A stretch of 64,000 nucleotides of DNA from SZUA-38 sp965212525 (lineage in GTDB: Bacteria; Pseudomonadota; Gammaproteobacteria; Xanthomonadales; SZUA-38): NCBI GenBank assembly GCA_965212525.1, contig CBDBVC010000024.1, positions 34,534 to 98,533 of the forward strand, in the 5' to 3' direction. Positions 45,407-54,629 of this stretch are shown in pieces. Each line of letters opens with the position of its first letter. Positions within the stretch are counted from its first letter, which is position 1. Made by a program: the position numbers and the translations under genes. The notes beneath the pieces are model-generated. The model saw only the letters and a list, made by a program, of their open reading frames with translations. It was not told the DNA's origin and searched no databases.

Positions 45407-46414
45407 ATGACTCACAAAATTACCGTGATCCCCGGTGACGGGATTGGCCCTGAAATCATGAAAGCCACCCTGCGTGTACTGGACGCACTGGATTGCGATC
45501 TCGAATACGACTGTTTCGATGCCGGACTCAAGGCGCTCGAAAACGAAGGTGAACTGATACCGGAACCCACCCTGCAATCGATCCGTTGAAACGGATGCCT
45601 GCCTCAAGGGTCCGCTGACCACACCCGTTGGCAAGGGCTTTCGATCAATCAATGTGACCCTGCGCAAGATATTCGACCTGTATGCCAACGTGCGTCCGGT
45701 GATCACCATTCCCGGCACGCAGTCAAAAATACGAGGATATCGACATCATTACCGTCAGGGAGAACACCGAGGGTGCCTATCTTGCAGCAGATGCACGTGT
45801 CTCTGATGACGGAGAAACTGCCGAATCGAAAATGGTCGTCACACGCAAGGGTTGTGAGCGCGTGGTTCGCTATGCATTCGACATGGCGGTCAAGACTGGG
45901 CGCAAGAAAGTCACGATTGTCCACAAGGCAAATATTCTCAAGGCTGTCTCGGGCATGTTTCTGGATGTGGCCAGAGAAGTTGCAGAGGATTTCCCGGATA
46001 TAGAGTCAGACGAGTTGATCGTCGACAACACCTGCATGCAGCTGGTGATGAATCCATGGCGTTTTGACGTGATTGTGACCACAAATCTGTTTGGTGACAT
46101 CATCTCGGACCTGTGCGCTGGTCTGGTTGGCGGTCTGGGTCTGGCGCCCGGTGCCAATATCGGCGATGAGGCCGCCATTTTCGGAAGCTGTGCACGGTTC
46201 AGCGCCGGATATTGCCGGTCGCGGCATCGCGAACCCGTGTGCCCTGCTGCTGGCAGCCTCGCTGATGCTGGGTTATCTCGGTCTGGATGACAAGTCGGTC
46301 AAGCTGAAAAAAGCCATACAGAAGACAATCACCGATGGCAGTCAGGTGACACCTGATCTTGGTGGATCGGCCAATACGCAGGAGTTTGCGGACGCCATTA
46401 TTGCACAGCTGTAA
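45407..46414 (+). CDS. icd: Isocitrate dehydrogenase, short NAD-type, three frame breaks
   Basis: Oxidative decarboxylation of isocitrate in the TCA cycle. Corrected length is about 334 residues, the size of the NAD-dependent IDH/IMDH-like class rather than the 415-residue E. coli enzyme. Segments: ITVIPGDGIGPEIMKATLRV, KGPLTTPVGKGFRSINVTLR (substrate loop), LYANVRPV, ITVRENTEGAYLAADARV, NLFGDIISDLCAGLVGGLG and AVHGSAPDIAGRGIANP (cofactor loop). The frame is broken by one extra base in each of TT 45586-45587, A5 45725-45729 and GG 46183-46184; dropping them rejoins the protein exactly. NAD rather than NADP use is inferred from the class. Confidence 0.88.
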
Positions 46415-46429
46415 TCCTGAACGTCCAGC

Positions 46430-46449
46430 ATGTTGCGAATACGCAACAT
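46430..46449 (+). terminator. Hairpin downstream of icd
   Basis: A perfect 8-bp stem ATGTTGCG/CGCAACAT with loop AATA, 16 bases after the icd stop. There is no T run after it, so it is at best a weak terminator or an mRNA 3' stabiliser. Confidence 0.45.
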
Positions 46450-46570
46450 TCATCCGGTTTGCAGGGCAGGTGCCAGCCATGGATTGGCAGTTCAGTTGGC
46501 CTGAAAAACCCAGGTTTCATGGGCATTTGTGACCGGAATCTCGATTTTGCTGGATTCGAAAGATAAATGA

Positions 46571-46599
46571 TTGACATGCTGTTGTTTTCTTGCCATAGT
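46571..46599 (+). promoter_or_regulatory. Sigma-70 promoter for the barrel gene at 46653
   Basis: A perfect TTGACA (46571-46576), a 17-base spacer and CATAGT (46594-46599) lie 53 bases before the ATG. Start of transcription would be near 46606. Confidence 0.6.
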
Positions 46600-46652
46600 C
46601 GACGCATACTGAACCTGAAAATAACATTTTCTTAACGATCGAAACGTAATCA

Positions 46653-47898
46653 ATGGCCAGGGTCGCACACAATCAGACAAAAACCGGTCTACGACTGGCT
46701 TGCGCCGCGGGCGTGCTCGCTGTGCTTGCAGCCGGTCAGCCCGTTGCTGCCAGCGATGTCAGTACCAACCTGATGTCGCGTTACCAGTTGATGACGATCA
46801 GTCAGCGCGCCAACAGCCTGCATGCATTGTCAAGTTTTTCGACTGCGCTGTTTCAGGGTATGGATCTGGGGCAATGGAAAAACGTCACACGCCTGGCAAT
46901 GATGCCGGATTTTGCCGTCGAACTGGGTTATCGACAGTATGACCTGGGTCTGCTGGCCGGAAGGGAATCGCTGTTCCAGCCGGATTTCGTGATTCCCATG
47001 GGTCTGTATCGCGGCAACAGCAACCTGACGCTCGATTTCTCCAATGTCACTGTTCCGCAGGCACCGTTCCTGTCACGCAGTGACAATGAACTGCTGTTCG
47101 GCAACAGCAGTCGATCCCCTGACGACCACGTTTGCACCCGGCTTCCGAACAGCCTTTGGTGAAAACTCGCAGTTTGATGTGGCGGCCGTATTTGCCCAGC
47201 AGCAATATGCCAGCTGGAACCTGAATTCTCAGATTTCATCATCACCCATCGATCGTGCCGAATGGTTCGAACAGTCAAGTGGGACCGGTATCCGCTTTGG
47301 TGTGAACAGTGAGCTGGCCAGTAACATCCAGATCGGTGCAGCCTACCAGTCACGCATCAACATGGATCCGTTGCTGACCTATCGCGGCGTTTATTCCGAG
47401 CCGGGCGATTTTGATATTCCGGCCAGTGCCAATGTCGGGTTGATGGTCAGGGCGACGCCTACCGCATCACTGAGTTTCGACATCCAGCGTGTGCTGTACA
47501 GTGAAGTGAATCCGGTCACCAATCAGCAATTACCCGATCGTTTCCTGTCCCTGCTTGGTGACAGTGACAGCCCCGAGTTCAACTGGCGTGACCTGACGGT
47601 TTACAGTGTCGGCTGGAACTGGCAGCCGACGGAAGATCTTGCCTGGGAAATCAGTTACAGTACCAGCCAGCAACCGACACCCGATTCAGCTGTGCTGGCC
47701 AATGCGGTTGAGAGTCAGTACTCGGATCGCAACATGCGCGTTGGATTCAGCAAGCAGATTGGCCAGAACGCGACATTCCGCTTCGCAGCGACCTACTCGC
47801 CACAGGAATACTTCCTGAATTCAATGTCATTCCGTGAACAGGGCAATCCCGATGAAGAGAACATCGAGGCGCAGTTCCAGGTCCAGTTTGACTTCTAG
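46653..47898 (+). CDS. FadL/OmpP1-like outer-membrane protein, one frame break
   Basis: Corrected product is about 414 residues. The signal peptide ends near GQPVAAS. Then come alternating amphipathic strands such as NLTLDFSNVTVPQAPF, AVDPLTTTFAPGFRTAFGEN and GIRFGVNSELASNIQIGAAY. The end NIEAQFQVQFDF with terminal Phe is typical of Bam substrates. The pattern resembles the FadL/OmpP1 transport family, although the diagnostic N-terminal NPA(G/A) motif was not found. One extra base near 47103-47108 separates the two halves. It has its own promoter and a strong terminator, so it is a single-gene unit. Confidence 0.68.
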
Positions 47899-47935
47899 TC
47901 AGACCAAACAGATAACAACAACACTCCGTTGAACC

Positions 47936-47962
47936 ATAACCCGCCACGGCGGGTTATTTTTT
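47936..47962 (+). terminator. Strong intrinsic terminator after the barrel gene
   Basis: A perfect 10-bp stem ATAACCCGCC/GGCGGGTTAT with a two-base gap between arms (effective loop of four or more), then a T6 run at 47957-47962, 38 bases beyond the stop. Confidence 0.9.
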
Positions 47963-48020
47963 GTTAAGCTGACTATCATCCCGTTCAGCGAACTGATTCA
48001 ATAACCCGGATACTGATTCC

Positions 48021-49146
48021 ATGCAATTGATCAAAGACTGGTTTAATCGCCGATTTTCCAACCCACAGGTTGTGATCCTGATGATCCTGCTGGGCATCGG
48101 CCTTGTGTTCGTGGTCTTTTTTCGGCGCCACGCTGGCGCCGTTCTTCGCCGCACTCATCATCGCCTACCTGCTGGAGGGTGTGGTGCATCGCCTGCAGAA
48201 TATCGGTGTCCCGCGTCTTGTTTCGGTATTCGGGGTGTTTCTCTTGTTTGTTGCAACCCTGCTGATCATGATCTTTGGCGTGCTGCCACTGCTGACGGCA
48301 CAGGTGACTCAGTTCATATCGCAGGTGCCTGCGTATGTGACCAAGTTTCAGGCCACCATGCAGGGATTGCCGGAGCGTTATCCTGATCTGATCACGATGG
48401 AACAGATAGACGCCATTCTTGAAGCTGCCGGTGAGGAAATGAGCTTGCTCGGACAAACCATGGTGACACACACCATCACCTCACTGTCCGGTGTAGTGAC
48501 ATGGATCGTGTTCCTCATCCTGGTACCCGTGCTGGTGTTCTTCATGCTCAAGGACAAGGAAACCATCCAGGCCTGGCTGGGACAGTTCATGCCGAAGGAA
48601 CGCAAGCTGGCCACAGGTGTCTGGAAAGAGGTCGATGCCCAGATCGGCAACTATATCCGCGGCAAGACCATCGAGATTCTGATCGTGGGTGCTGCCACCT
48701 ACATCGCCTTCACCGTGCTCGGGCTCGAGTATGCCCTGTTGCTGGCAACGCTAGTCGGATTTTCTGTGCTGATTCCCTATATTGGTGCCGCCGTGGTGAC
48801 CATACCGGTATTGATTGTGGCTTTCTATCAGTTCGGTTGGTCAGCAGAATTTGCCTATGTTTTCTTTACCTACATGACCATCCAGGTTCTCGATGGTAAC
48901 GCGCTAGTGCCGTGGCTGTTTTCCGAAGTGGTCAACATTCACCCGGTGGCAATCATTGTGGCCATCCTGTTCTTCGGCGGTATCTGGGGATTCTGGGGAG
49001 TCTTCTTTGCCATTCCGCTGGCAACATTGTGTCATGCGGTGATTCGTGCCGTGCGCAGTGAAACAGGAGACAGAGACGATTCGACTCTGCCCGATAAAGA
49101 ATCGGATCCTGATGAGATGGTCAGCCAGGTTGAGCTGCGTGACTGA
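48021..49146 (+). CDS. PerM/AI-2E family permease, one frame break
   Basis: Corrected length is about 374 residues with seven or eight membrane helices. The start MQLIKDWFNRRFSNPQVVIL leads to GLVFVVFF, where a T run at 48117-48122 carries one extra base. After correction GATLAPFFAALIIAYLLEGV continues perfectly. Typical family pieces are LIIAYLLEG, LVPVLVFFMLKDKE, NYIRGKTIEILIVGAATYI and DGNALVPWLFSEVVNIHPV. PerM-type proteins move small molecules across the inner membrane, but the substrate here is unknown. The cytoplasmic tail is acidic. Confidence 0.88.
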
Positions 49147-49158
49147 GCAGGCAGCCAG

Positions 49159-50547
49159 TTACATGTTCGTGGATGCGTAATCCGCCAGCCTGGATCGCTC
49201 GCCGCGTTTCAGTGTGACATGACCACTGTGCTGCCAGTTCTTGAAACGGTCGACGGCATACGTCAGTCCGGATGAAGTTTCTGTCAGGTAGGGCGTGTCA
49301 ATCTGTTCCACATTGCCAAGGCAGATCATTTTCGTGCCCGGCCCGGCCCGGGTCAGCAGTGTTTTCATCTGCTTGGGCGTCAGGTTCTGGGCTTCATCAA
49401 TGATCACGTAGCGATTCAGGAAGGTTCGGCCACGCATGAAGTTCATTGAACGGATCTTGATGCGACTGCTGAGCAGGTCATTGGTTGCGGCCTTGCCCCA
49501 GGAGTCGGCGTCCGGGTTTCCGGTCAGGAACTCGAGATTATCCGTCAATGCGCCCATCCAGGGCGTCATCTTCTCTTCCTCGGTGCCGGGCAGGAAGCCG
49601 ATATCCTCACCAACCGGTACCGTGGCACGGGTCATGATGATTTCGGTATAGCGTTTTTCCTCAAGTGTCTGCACCAGTCCTGCAGCCAGTGACAGCAGGG
49701 TCTTGCCGGTACCTGCGGTGCCCAGCAGAGTGACGAAGTCGATGTTGTCATCCATCAGCAGATTGAGGGCAAAGTTCTGTTCGCGGTTGCGCGCCTTGAT
49801 ACCCCAGACACTGCTGTGCTCGCGGCGGTAGTCGTTGACAACCTTCAGCGAGGCCGTGTCATTCTCGATATCCGAAACGATGACTTCGGTGCCGCCTTCA
49901 CCAGGCAGGTACAGAAACTGATTGGGATGCCACAGCTTGACGCGTTCATGTTGCAGTTCATAAAACGTGTGGCTGCCTTCGGTCCACGACTTGAGTTGAT
50001 CAGAGGCAGACCAGAAGTCATCCTCGAGCTGGTCCGAACCGCTGTAGAGCAGGGTCAGGTCGCTCAGCGCCTGGTCGTTGTGGTAATCCTCGGCCGGCAG
50101 TCCGCGAATGGTGGCCTTGATGCGAAGATTGATATCCTTGGAAACCAGTACAACCTGGGATTCCGGATGATCGGCCGACAGCTTGATGCTGGCATTGAGA
50201 ATTTCATTGTCGGGCAGTTCATCCCGAGTCTGGGAATTGTCACGGTCTGCCTCGAACCAGAGACGGCCGGTAACAGTCTGCACCTCATTTTCCATCCAGT
50301 GCGGCAAGCCCAGCTCGACACCATTTTCGATGCCCTGCTGTCCGGAGTGCTCCATCAGTTCATTCAGGAAGCGACTGACCTGTCGGGTATTGCGTGAGAC
50401 TTCCGACATGCCTTTCTTGGCCGCATCGAGCTCTTCGAGTACCACCATGGGCAGGAAAATGTCGTGTTCCATGAAACGGAACAACGCAGTCGGGTCGTGC
50501 ATCAATACATTGGTATCGAGCACGTAGATTCGTTTGTCTTTAGTCAT
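49159..50547 (-). CDS. PIN domain-PhoH-like ATPase
   Basis: 462 residues. The N-terminal PIN nuclease domain (YVLDTNVLMHDPTALFRF, with further acidic residues at VVLEELDAAKKG and the VSKDINLR block) is followed by a PhoH-type P-loop ATPase: LLGTAGTGKTLLSLAAGLVQ (Walker A), FLPGTEEEKMTPWM and FMRGRTFLNRYVIIDEAQN (Walker B), then LTRAGPGTKMI. Such PIN-PhoH proteins are thought to be RNA helicase/nucleases. The gene is usually near dapA/bcp in gammaproteobacteria and here overlaps the bcp end by eight bases. Confidence 0.92.
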   Translation of the reverse strand: MTKDKRIYVLDTNVLMHDPTALFRFMEHDIFLPMVVLEELDAAKKGMSEVSRNTRQVSRFLNELMEHSGQQGIENGVELGLPHWMENEVQTVTGRLWFEADRDNSQTRDELPDNEILNASIKLSADHPESQVVLVSKDINLRIKATIRGLPAEDYHNDQALSDLTLLYSGSDQLEDDFWSASDQLKSWTEGSHTFYELQHERVKLWHPNQFLYLPGEGGTEVIVSDIENDTASLKVVNDYRREHSSVWGIKARNREQNFALNLLMDDNIDFVTLLGTAGTGKTLLSLAAGLVQTLEEKRYTEIIMTRATVPVGEDIGFLPGTEEEKMTPWMGALTDNLEFLTGNPDADSWGKAATNDLLSSRIKIRSMNFMRGRTFLNRYVIIDEAQNLTPKQMKTLLTRAGPGTKMICLGNVEQIDTPYLTETSSGLTYAVDRFKNWQHSGHVTLKRGERSRLADYASTNM

Positions 50548-51013
50548 CTAGTGATTCTGCTGCTTCAAGGACGGCCTGTGCATGTCCCTTGACCTTTACC
50601 TTGCGCCATTGTGCACGCAGTATGCCTTCGCTATCGATCAGGAACGTGCTGCGTTCGATGCCCATGTACTTGCGACCGTACATGTTCTTTTCCTTGATGA
50701 CATCGAAGTGCCTGCACAGCGCCTCGTCCGGGTCTGAAATCAGGTCGAAGTTGAATTCGTGCTTGTTGATGAAATTCTGATGGGTTTTCAGGCTGTCGCG
50801 AGAGACGCCAAATATGATGCAGTTCTGCTTGTCAAAGTCGGCTTTCAGGTCGCGAAAATTCTGCCCTTCCGTGGTGCAGCCCGGTGTATTGTCCTTGGGG
50901 TAGAAGTAGAGAACAATGTTGTTCCCCTGGAGTGCTGACAACGTGATGGTCTTCTCGCCCGTTGCCGAGGCAGTGAAGTCATTCACTGCTGATCCAACTT
51001 GTATCATATGCAT
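50540..51013 (-). CDS. bcp: Peroxiredoxin Bcp/PrxQ
   Basis: Thiol peroxidase of 157 residues. The peroxidatic Cys sits in FYPKDNTPGCTTEGQNFRD. The second Cys five residues later, used for resolution in E. coli Bcp, is a Gln here, so this is a 1-Cys-like or differently resolved PrxQ. The rest (IIFGVSRDSLKTHQNF, then LISDPDEALCRHFDVI and GIERSTFLID) is standard. Two in-frame ATGs (51013, 51007) are possible starts. It heads the bcp-phoH-like pair. Confidence 0.94.
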   Translation of the reverse strand: MHMIQVGSAVNDFTASATGEKTITLSALQGNNIVLYFYPKDNTPGCTTEGQNFRDLKADFDKQNCIIFGVSRDSLKTHQNFINKHEFNFDLISDPDEALCRHFDVIKEKNMYGRKYMGIERSTFLIDSEGILRAQWRKVKVKGHAQAVLEAAESLDD

Positions 51014-51088
51014 CCGGTTGTCGACTGTGGTTCAATGGCTATTATCAGGTCATTGCAAAAATTTAACAACAGTGTGGCCATGATAATT

Positions 51089-51094
51089 TATAAT
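51089..51094 (+). promoter_or_regulatory. -10-like TATAAT upstream of dapA
   Basis: A perfect TATAAT at 51089-51094, 94 bases before the dapA ATG. A TTAACA is present at 51063-51068 but the 20-base spacing is too wide, so only the -10 is offered. Confidence 0.3.
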
Positions 51095-51187
51095 TGCGGC
51101 GGGACGTTCCGGCCAACTCATCCAGGCCGGTCAGTGACACGTCAGCTGTGATATTCGACAGACAGAACGGAGACAATCAGTAGCCCA

Positions 51188-52078
51188 ATGTATAGCGGAA
51201 GTCTGGTCGCAATTGTGACCCCGATGTATGAAGATGGCCGGATTGATGAGGAGTCTTTTGTTCGCCTGCTCGAATGTCATCTCAGCGCGGGTACCGATGG
51301 CATTGTGGTTGCCGGCACCACCGGAGAAGGTGCCAGTCTTTCTGCAGAGGAACATCGCTATCTGGTGAGACTGGCCGTCGATTCGATTCAGCAATCGCTG
51401 CCGGTGATTGCAGGCATCGGTTCGCCGTCAACCCGGGTGCAACTGGAACAGCTCGAAGATGCCATGGACAATGGTGCCGACGCCGTGCTGGCTGTGACAC
51501 CCTACTACCTGAGGACCACGCAGCAGGGGCTGATCAGTCATTACAACACGCTGGCTGACAACAGCGACATACCCGTGATTCTCTACAATGTACCGGCGCG
51601 AACCTGCAACGATCTGTTGCCGGAGTCGGTTGCAGAGCTGGCCTCACATGAGCGCATCGTCGGTATCAAGGAAGCGGTGCCCGATGTTCAGCGCATCATC
51701 ACTCTGAAGCGGTTGCTGCCGGAAACATTTGCTGTGCTCAGCGGTGACGACAGCTCGGCCTGTCAGGCCCTCGCCAACGGTGCCGATGGCGTCATCTCGG
51801 TGACGGCCAATGTGGCACCTTCGATCATGCAGCAACTGGTCAGTCTGTCACGAGAGGGCAGGCTTGATCATGCCGCTGTGCTTGATAAAAAGCTCACGAG
51901 ACTCCATCATCTGCTTGGGTCTGAGCCGAATCCGATACCCGTCAAGGCTGCCTTGACGCATCTTGGCATGATACCTGCGGGTATTCGATTGCCGCTGGTG
52001 ACTGTATCCAGTGAATTATCAGAACAAATCAATCTTCTGCTCGATGATGAGGCCAAGGCGCTGATCATCCACGAGTAG
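51188..52078 (+). CDS. dapA: 4-hydroxy-tetrahydrodipicolinate synthase
   Basis: Condenses pyruvate with aspartate semialdehyde, the first step of the lysine/diaminopimelate branch needed for peptidoglycan. 296 residues. GSLVAIVTPMYEDGRID, GTTGEGASLSAEEH, the catalytic Tyr in LYNVPARTCNDL and the Schiff-base Lys in VGIKEAVPDV are all present. Upstream of bamC with a 24-base gap, as in E. coli. Confidence 0.97.
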   Translation: MYSGSLVAIVTPMYEDGRIDEESFVRLLECHLSAGTDGIVVAGTTGEGASLSAEEHRYLVRLAVDSIQQSLPVIAGIGSPSTRVQLEQLEDAMDNGADAVLAVTPYYLRTTQQGLISHYNTLADNSDIPVILYNVPARTCNDLLPESVAELASHERIVGIKEAVPDVQRIITLKRLLPETFAVLSGDDSSACQALANGADGVISVTANVAPSIMQQLVSLSREGRLDHAAVLDKKLTRLHHLLGSEPNPIPVKAALTHLGMIPAGIRLPLVTVSSELSEQINLLLDDEAKALIIHE

Positions 52079-52102
52079 GACACAAAAGACAGACACGAAA
52101 CT

Positions 52103-52726
52103 ATGACTTTATTGAACAAGCAGGCTGTGCAGTTCCTGATCGCGATTTGTGTGATCACCGGTTGCGGATGGATCGAGGAACGCGACGACTACGAAAAAAT
52201 TGAGGACGGCAAGCCCCTGACCGTACCTTCAGACCTCAACAAGCCCAATCAGAATACTCAGTTGCGAATTCCCGATGCGACCGCCAGCTCTCGTGCTGCA
52301 GACGACAGACCGATGGACCTTCTCGGCGATGATCAGCAGCGCGATCGTGATTCAACCGACTCGCGCAACATCAGCTGGCAGGACGGCCTGCCGGTGCTGA
52401 ATATCAGTGCGGATATCGATGAAAGTTACAACAAGGTCAGCGCTGCACTGAAACAGCTTGATGTCGAAATCGAGGATGAGGATGCCAGCAGGCGGACCAT
52501 TGCATTCGAGTACGTCGACATGCACGCCAGGAATAACCGGCCGGGTGTATTCTCACGCTGGATACTTCGCAGAAAGGGTCCTGATGACCAGAGTGGCCAT
52601 TATCAGCTGAGTCTGCAGCAGAATTCAGGCCAGTCCATGGTATCCCTGCTGGATGACAAGGGGCAACCTGCCTCTGCCGGCATCGCAGAACGGATTCTTC
52701 TTGAAGTTGATCGCTCGATCAACTGA
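52103..52726 (+). CDS. bamC: BamC-like outer-membrane assembly lipoprotein, short form
   Basis: 207 residues. The signal ends in VITGC (lipobox), and the mature N terminus is an extended acidic/Pro segment (KPLTVPSDLNKP) resembling the BamC lasso that binds BamD. One folded domain follows (LPVLNISADIDESYNKVSAA to AERILLEVDRSI). E. coli BamC is about 340 residues with two helix-grip domains; here only one is present. Position directly after dapA supports the call. Confidence 0.82.
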   Translation: MTLLNKQAVQFLIAICVITGCGWIEERDDYEKIEDGKPLTVPSDLNKPNQNTQLRIPDATASSRAADDRPMDLLGDDQQRDRDSTDSRNISWQDGLPVLNISADIDESYNKVSAALKQLDVEIEDEDASRRTIAFEYVDMHARNNRPGVFSRWILRRKGPDDQSGHYQLSLQQNSGQSMVSLLDDKGQPASAGIAERILLEVDRSIN

Positions 52727-52735
52727 TTCTGACAG

Positions 52736-52760
52736 GCCCGGAACGAAGCCGGGCTTTCTC
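52736..52760 (+). terminator. Probable terminator after dapA-bamC
   Basis: Stem GCCCGG/CCGGGC with a seven-base loop, followed by a pyrimidine stretch TTTCTCTC, ten bases after the bamC stop. The T run is interrupted, so strength is moderate. Confidence 0.55.
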
Positions 52761-52775
52761 TCGGGGCGGGTTGTT

Positions 52776-53099
52776 CTACCGCTCCAGCAAATGCGATTTG
52801 TCTCTGACATTGTCCCAGTCTGCTGCATCCTCTGGAGGATCCTTGCGCTCGGTGATGACGGGCCAAAGCGGTGACAGTTCAGCGTTGATCTCGATGAACT
52901 TTTCCTGATCAGCCGGCAGATCATCTTCCGGATAAATGGCCTCGACCGGACATTCTGGCTCACACAGTGTGCAATCGATGCATTCTTCGGGGTCGATGAC
53001 GAGGAAGTTCGGTCCTTCATGAAAACAGTCAACCGGACACACTTCAACGCAGTCGGTGTATTTGCACTTGATACAGGATTCGGTGACAACGAATGTCAT
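52776..53099 (-). CDS. fdxA: 7Fe ferredoxin A
   Basis: 107 residues binding a [3Fe-4S] and a [4Fe-4S] cluster. The Cys patterns are ESCIKCKYTDCVEVCPVDCF and ECIDCTLCEPECPVEAI, then the long C-terminal extension typical of the Azotobacter FdI/FdxA group. It carries electrons at low potential; its partner is unknown here. It converges with bamC and is divergent from pcnB. Confidence 0.95.
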   Translation of the reverse strand: MTFVVTESCIKCKYTDCVEVCPVDCFHEGPNFLVIDPEECIDCTLCEPECPVEAIYPEDDLPADQEKFIEINAELSPLWPVITERKDPPEDAADWDNVRDKSHLLER

Positions 53100-53345
53100 T
53101 CAGGTTTCCTCCAGGTTGCACAGGGCATGGCATTTGCAGGCAGGCGTGTTCATTCTGATCGCAGGCTGATATCATTCATACCTGAAAAGTCGCCATTGTA
53201 GGTTCAGTCTGTCAGGAGTGCAATTGATAAGCCCAACTGCCCAATCGTCCACACCTCACGACCAACAGCGGGGCAGAATTCCTGACAACGGTGCCACCAC
53301 TCGTGTGACCCGTGAATGCAGAGTATCAGGGTTGTTAAGGCACGC

Positions 53346-54617
53346 GTGAGTAAAAACAATATCGAAAATCACCGCATTCTTCCGCGCGAGCATGGCATCA
53401 AGAGACGTCAGATCCCGAAGTCTGTCATCACCATTCTGGAACAGCTGCATGCCGCAGGGTTCGAAGCCTATGCTGTTGGCGGTTGTATCCGTGACCTGGT
53501 GGCCAATCTCTCACCCAAGGACTTTGATGTCGCCACATCTGCAACTCCGGAGCAGATCAAATCCGTATTTCGTCGCTGCCGGCTGATCGGTCGTCGGTTC
53601 AGGCTGGCGCACGTCCGGATCGGTCGTGATGTCATCGAGGTGGCCACATTCAGGGGCCATTGTGATGGTGACCGGGACGAGCGTGAAATCAATGAGGGCC
53701 GTATCATCTACGACAACGTCTTCGGCGCTGTCGATGAAGACGCCCATCGCCGTGATTTCACCATCAATGCGCTGTTTCTCGATATCAGGGACATGAGCAT
53801 CATCGACTACGTCGGTGGTTACCAGGACCTCGTCAGTCAGACGATCCGTACCATTGGTGATCCATCCACGCGTTATCAGGAAGACCCTGTTCGCATGTTG
53901 CGGGCAGTCCGTTTTGCCTCCAAGCTCGGATTTGAAATCGAGCAGGACACGCTCGAACCTGTCAGCAGGCTGGCGTATCTGCTGGAGGGCATTCCACCGG
54001 CCCGGCTGTTTGATGAGTGCCTCAAGTTGTTCATGACAGGATCAGCTGCAAACTGTCTTCAGATGTTGCGCCATCATCTGTTGCTCAGTTATCTTTTCCC
54101 GAGTCTCATCAGGGTGCTCGATGGCAAGCACGCAGGTGCGTTCTGGCCCATGCTGATTGAGGGTATGCAGAATACGGATCTTCGTGTCAGTCAGGACAAG
54201 CCGATCACACCGGCGTTCCTGTTCGCGACCCTGTTGTGGCCGGTACTTGAATCCGAGAAGAGTCGACGGGAAACAGAGCCCCGACTCTCGAAGCTGCCAC
54301 CCTATGAGCGGCAGAATCTGGTTATCGAGGATGTGTTCCGAAACCAGTGCAAGATCGTTGCAATTCCGCGACGCTACAGTGCTGTCACCCGTGAAATCTG
54401 GCAGATGCAGGGCAGGTTCAAGGCCAGACGAGGTAAACGGGCATGGCGACTGTTGAATCACCCCAGGTTTCGAGCTGCCTATGATTTTCTGCTGCTGGTT
54501 GTCCTGACTGACGAGTCTCGTCGCGACGATGCCGAGTTCTGGACCCGTGTCCAGGAGCTTGATTATCAGGACGTTCGCAAGACCTTCATGTCCGGCAAAC
54601 TGGTGACTCAGGACTAG
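53346..54617 (+). CDS. pcnB: Poly(A) polymerase I
   Basis: Adds 3' poly(A) tails that direct RNA decay. The nucleotidyltransferase core shows AYAVGGCIRDLVANLSPKDF, the DFDVATSATPEQIK catalytic region, RRCRLIGRRFRLAHVRIG and EVATFRG, then the DAHRRDFTINALF motif and GDPSTRYQEDPVRMLRAVRF. The C terminus is short and basic (RFKARRGKRAWRLL). The frame opens at ATG 53316, but GTG 53346 has AAGG five bases ahead, so it is preferred; either is possible. Followed by folK, a common pair. Confidence 0.94.
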   Translation: MSKNNIENHRILPREHGIKRRQIPKSVITILEQLHAAGFEAYAVGGCIRDLVANLSPKDFDVATSATPEQIKSVFRRCRLIGRRFRLAHVRIGRDVIEVATFRGHCDGDRDEREINEGRIIYDNVFGAVDEDAHRRDFTINALFLDIRDMSIIDYVGGYQDLVSQTIRTIGDPSTRYQEDPVRMLRAVRFASKLGFEIEQDTLEPVSRLAYLLEGIPPARLFDECLKLFMTGSAANCLQMLRHHLLLSYLFPSLIRVLDGKHAGAFWPMLIEGMQNTDLRVSQDKPITPAFLFATLLWPVLESEKSRRETEPRLSKLPPYERQNLVIEDVFRNQCKIVAIPRRYSAVTREIWQMQGRFKARRGKRAWRLLNHPRFRAAYDFLLLVVLTDESRRDDAEFWTRVQELDYQDVRKTFMSGKLVTQD

Positions 54618-54629
54618 AGCAGAGTGACC

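Noticed and set aside
47954..48154. 66-codon minus-strand frame
   Set aside because: Opposite the start of the PerM gene and the terminator; basic composition only.
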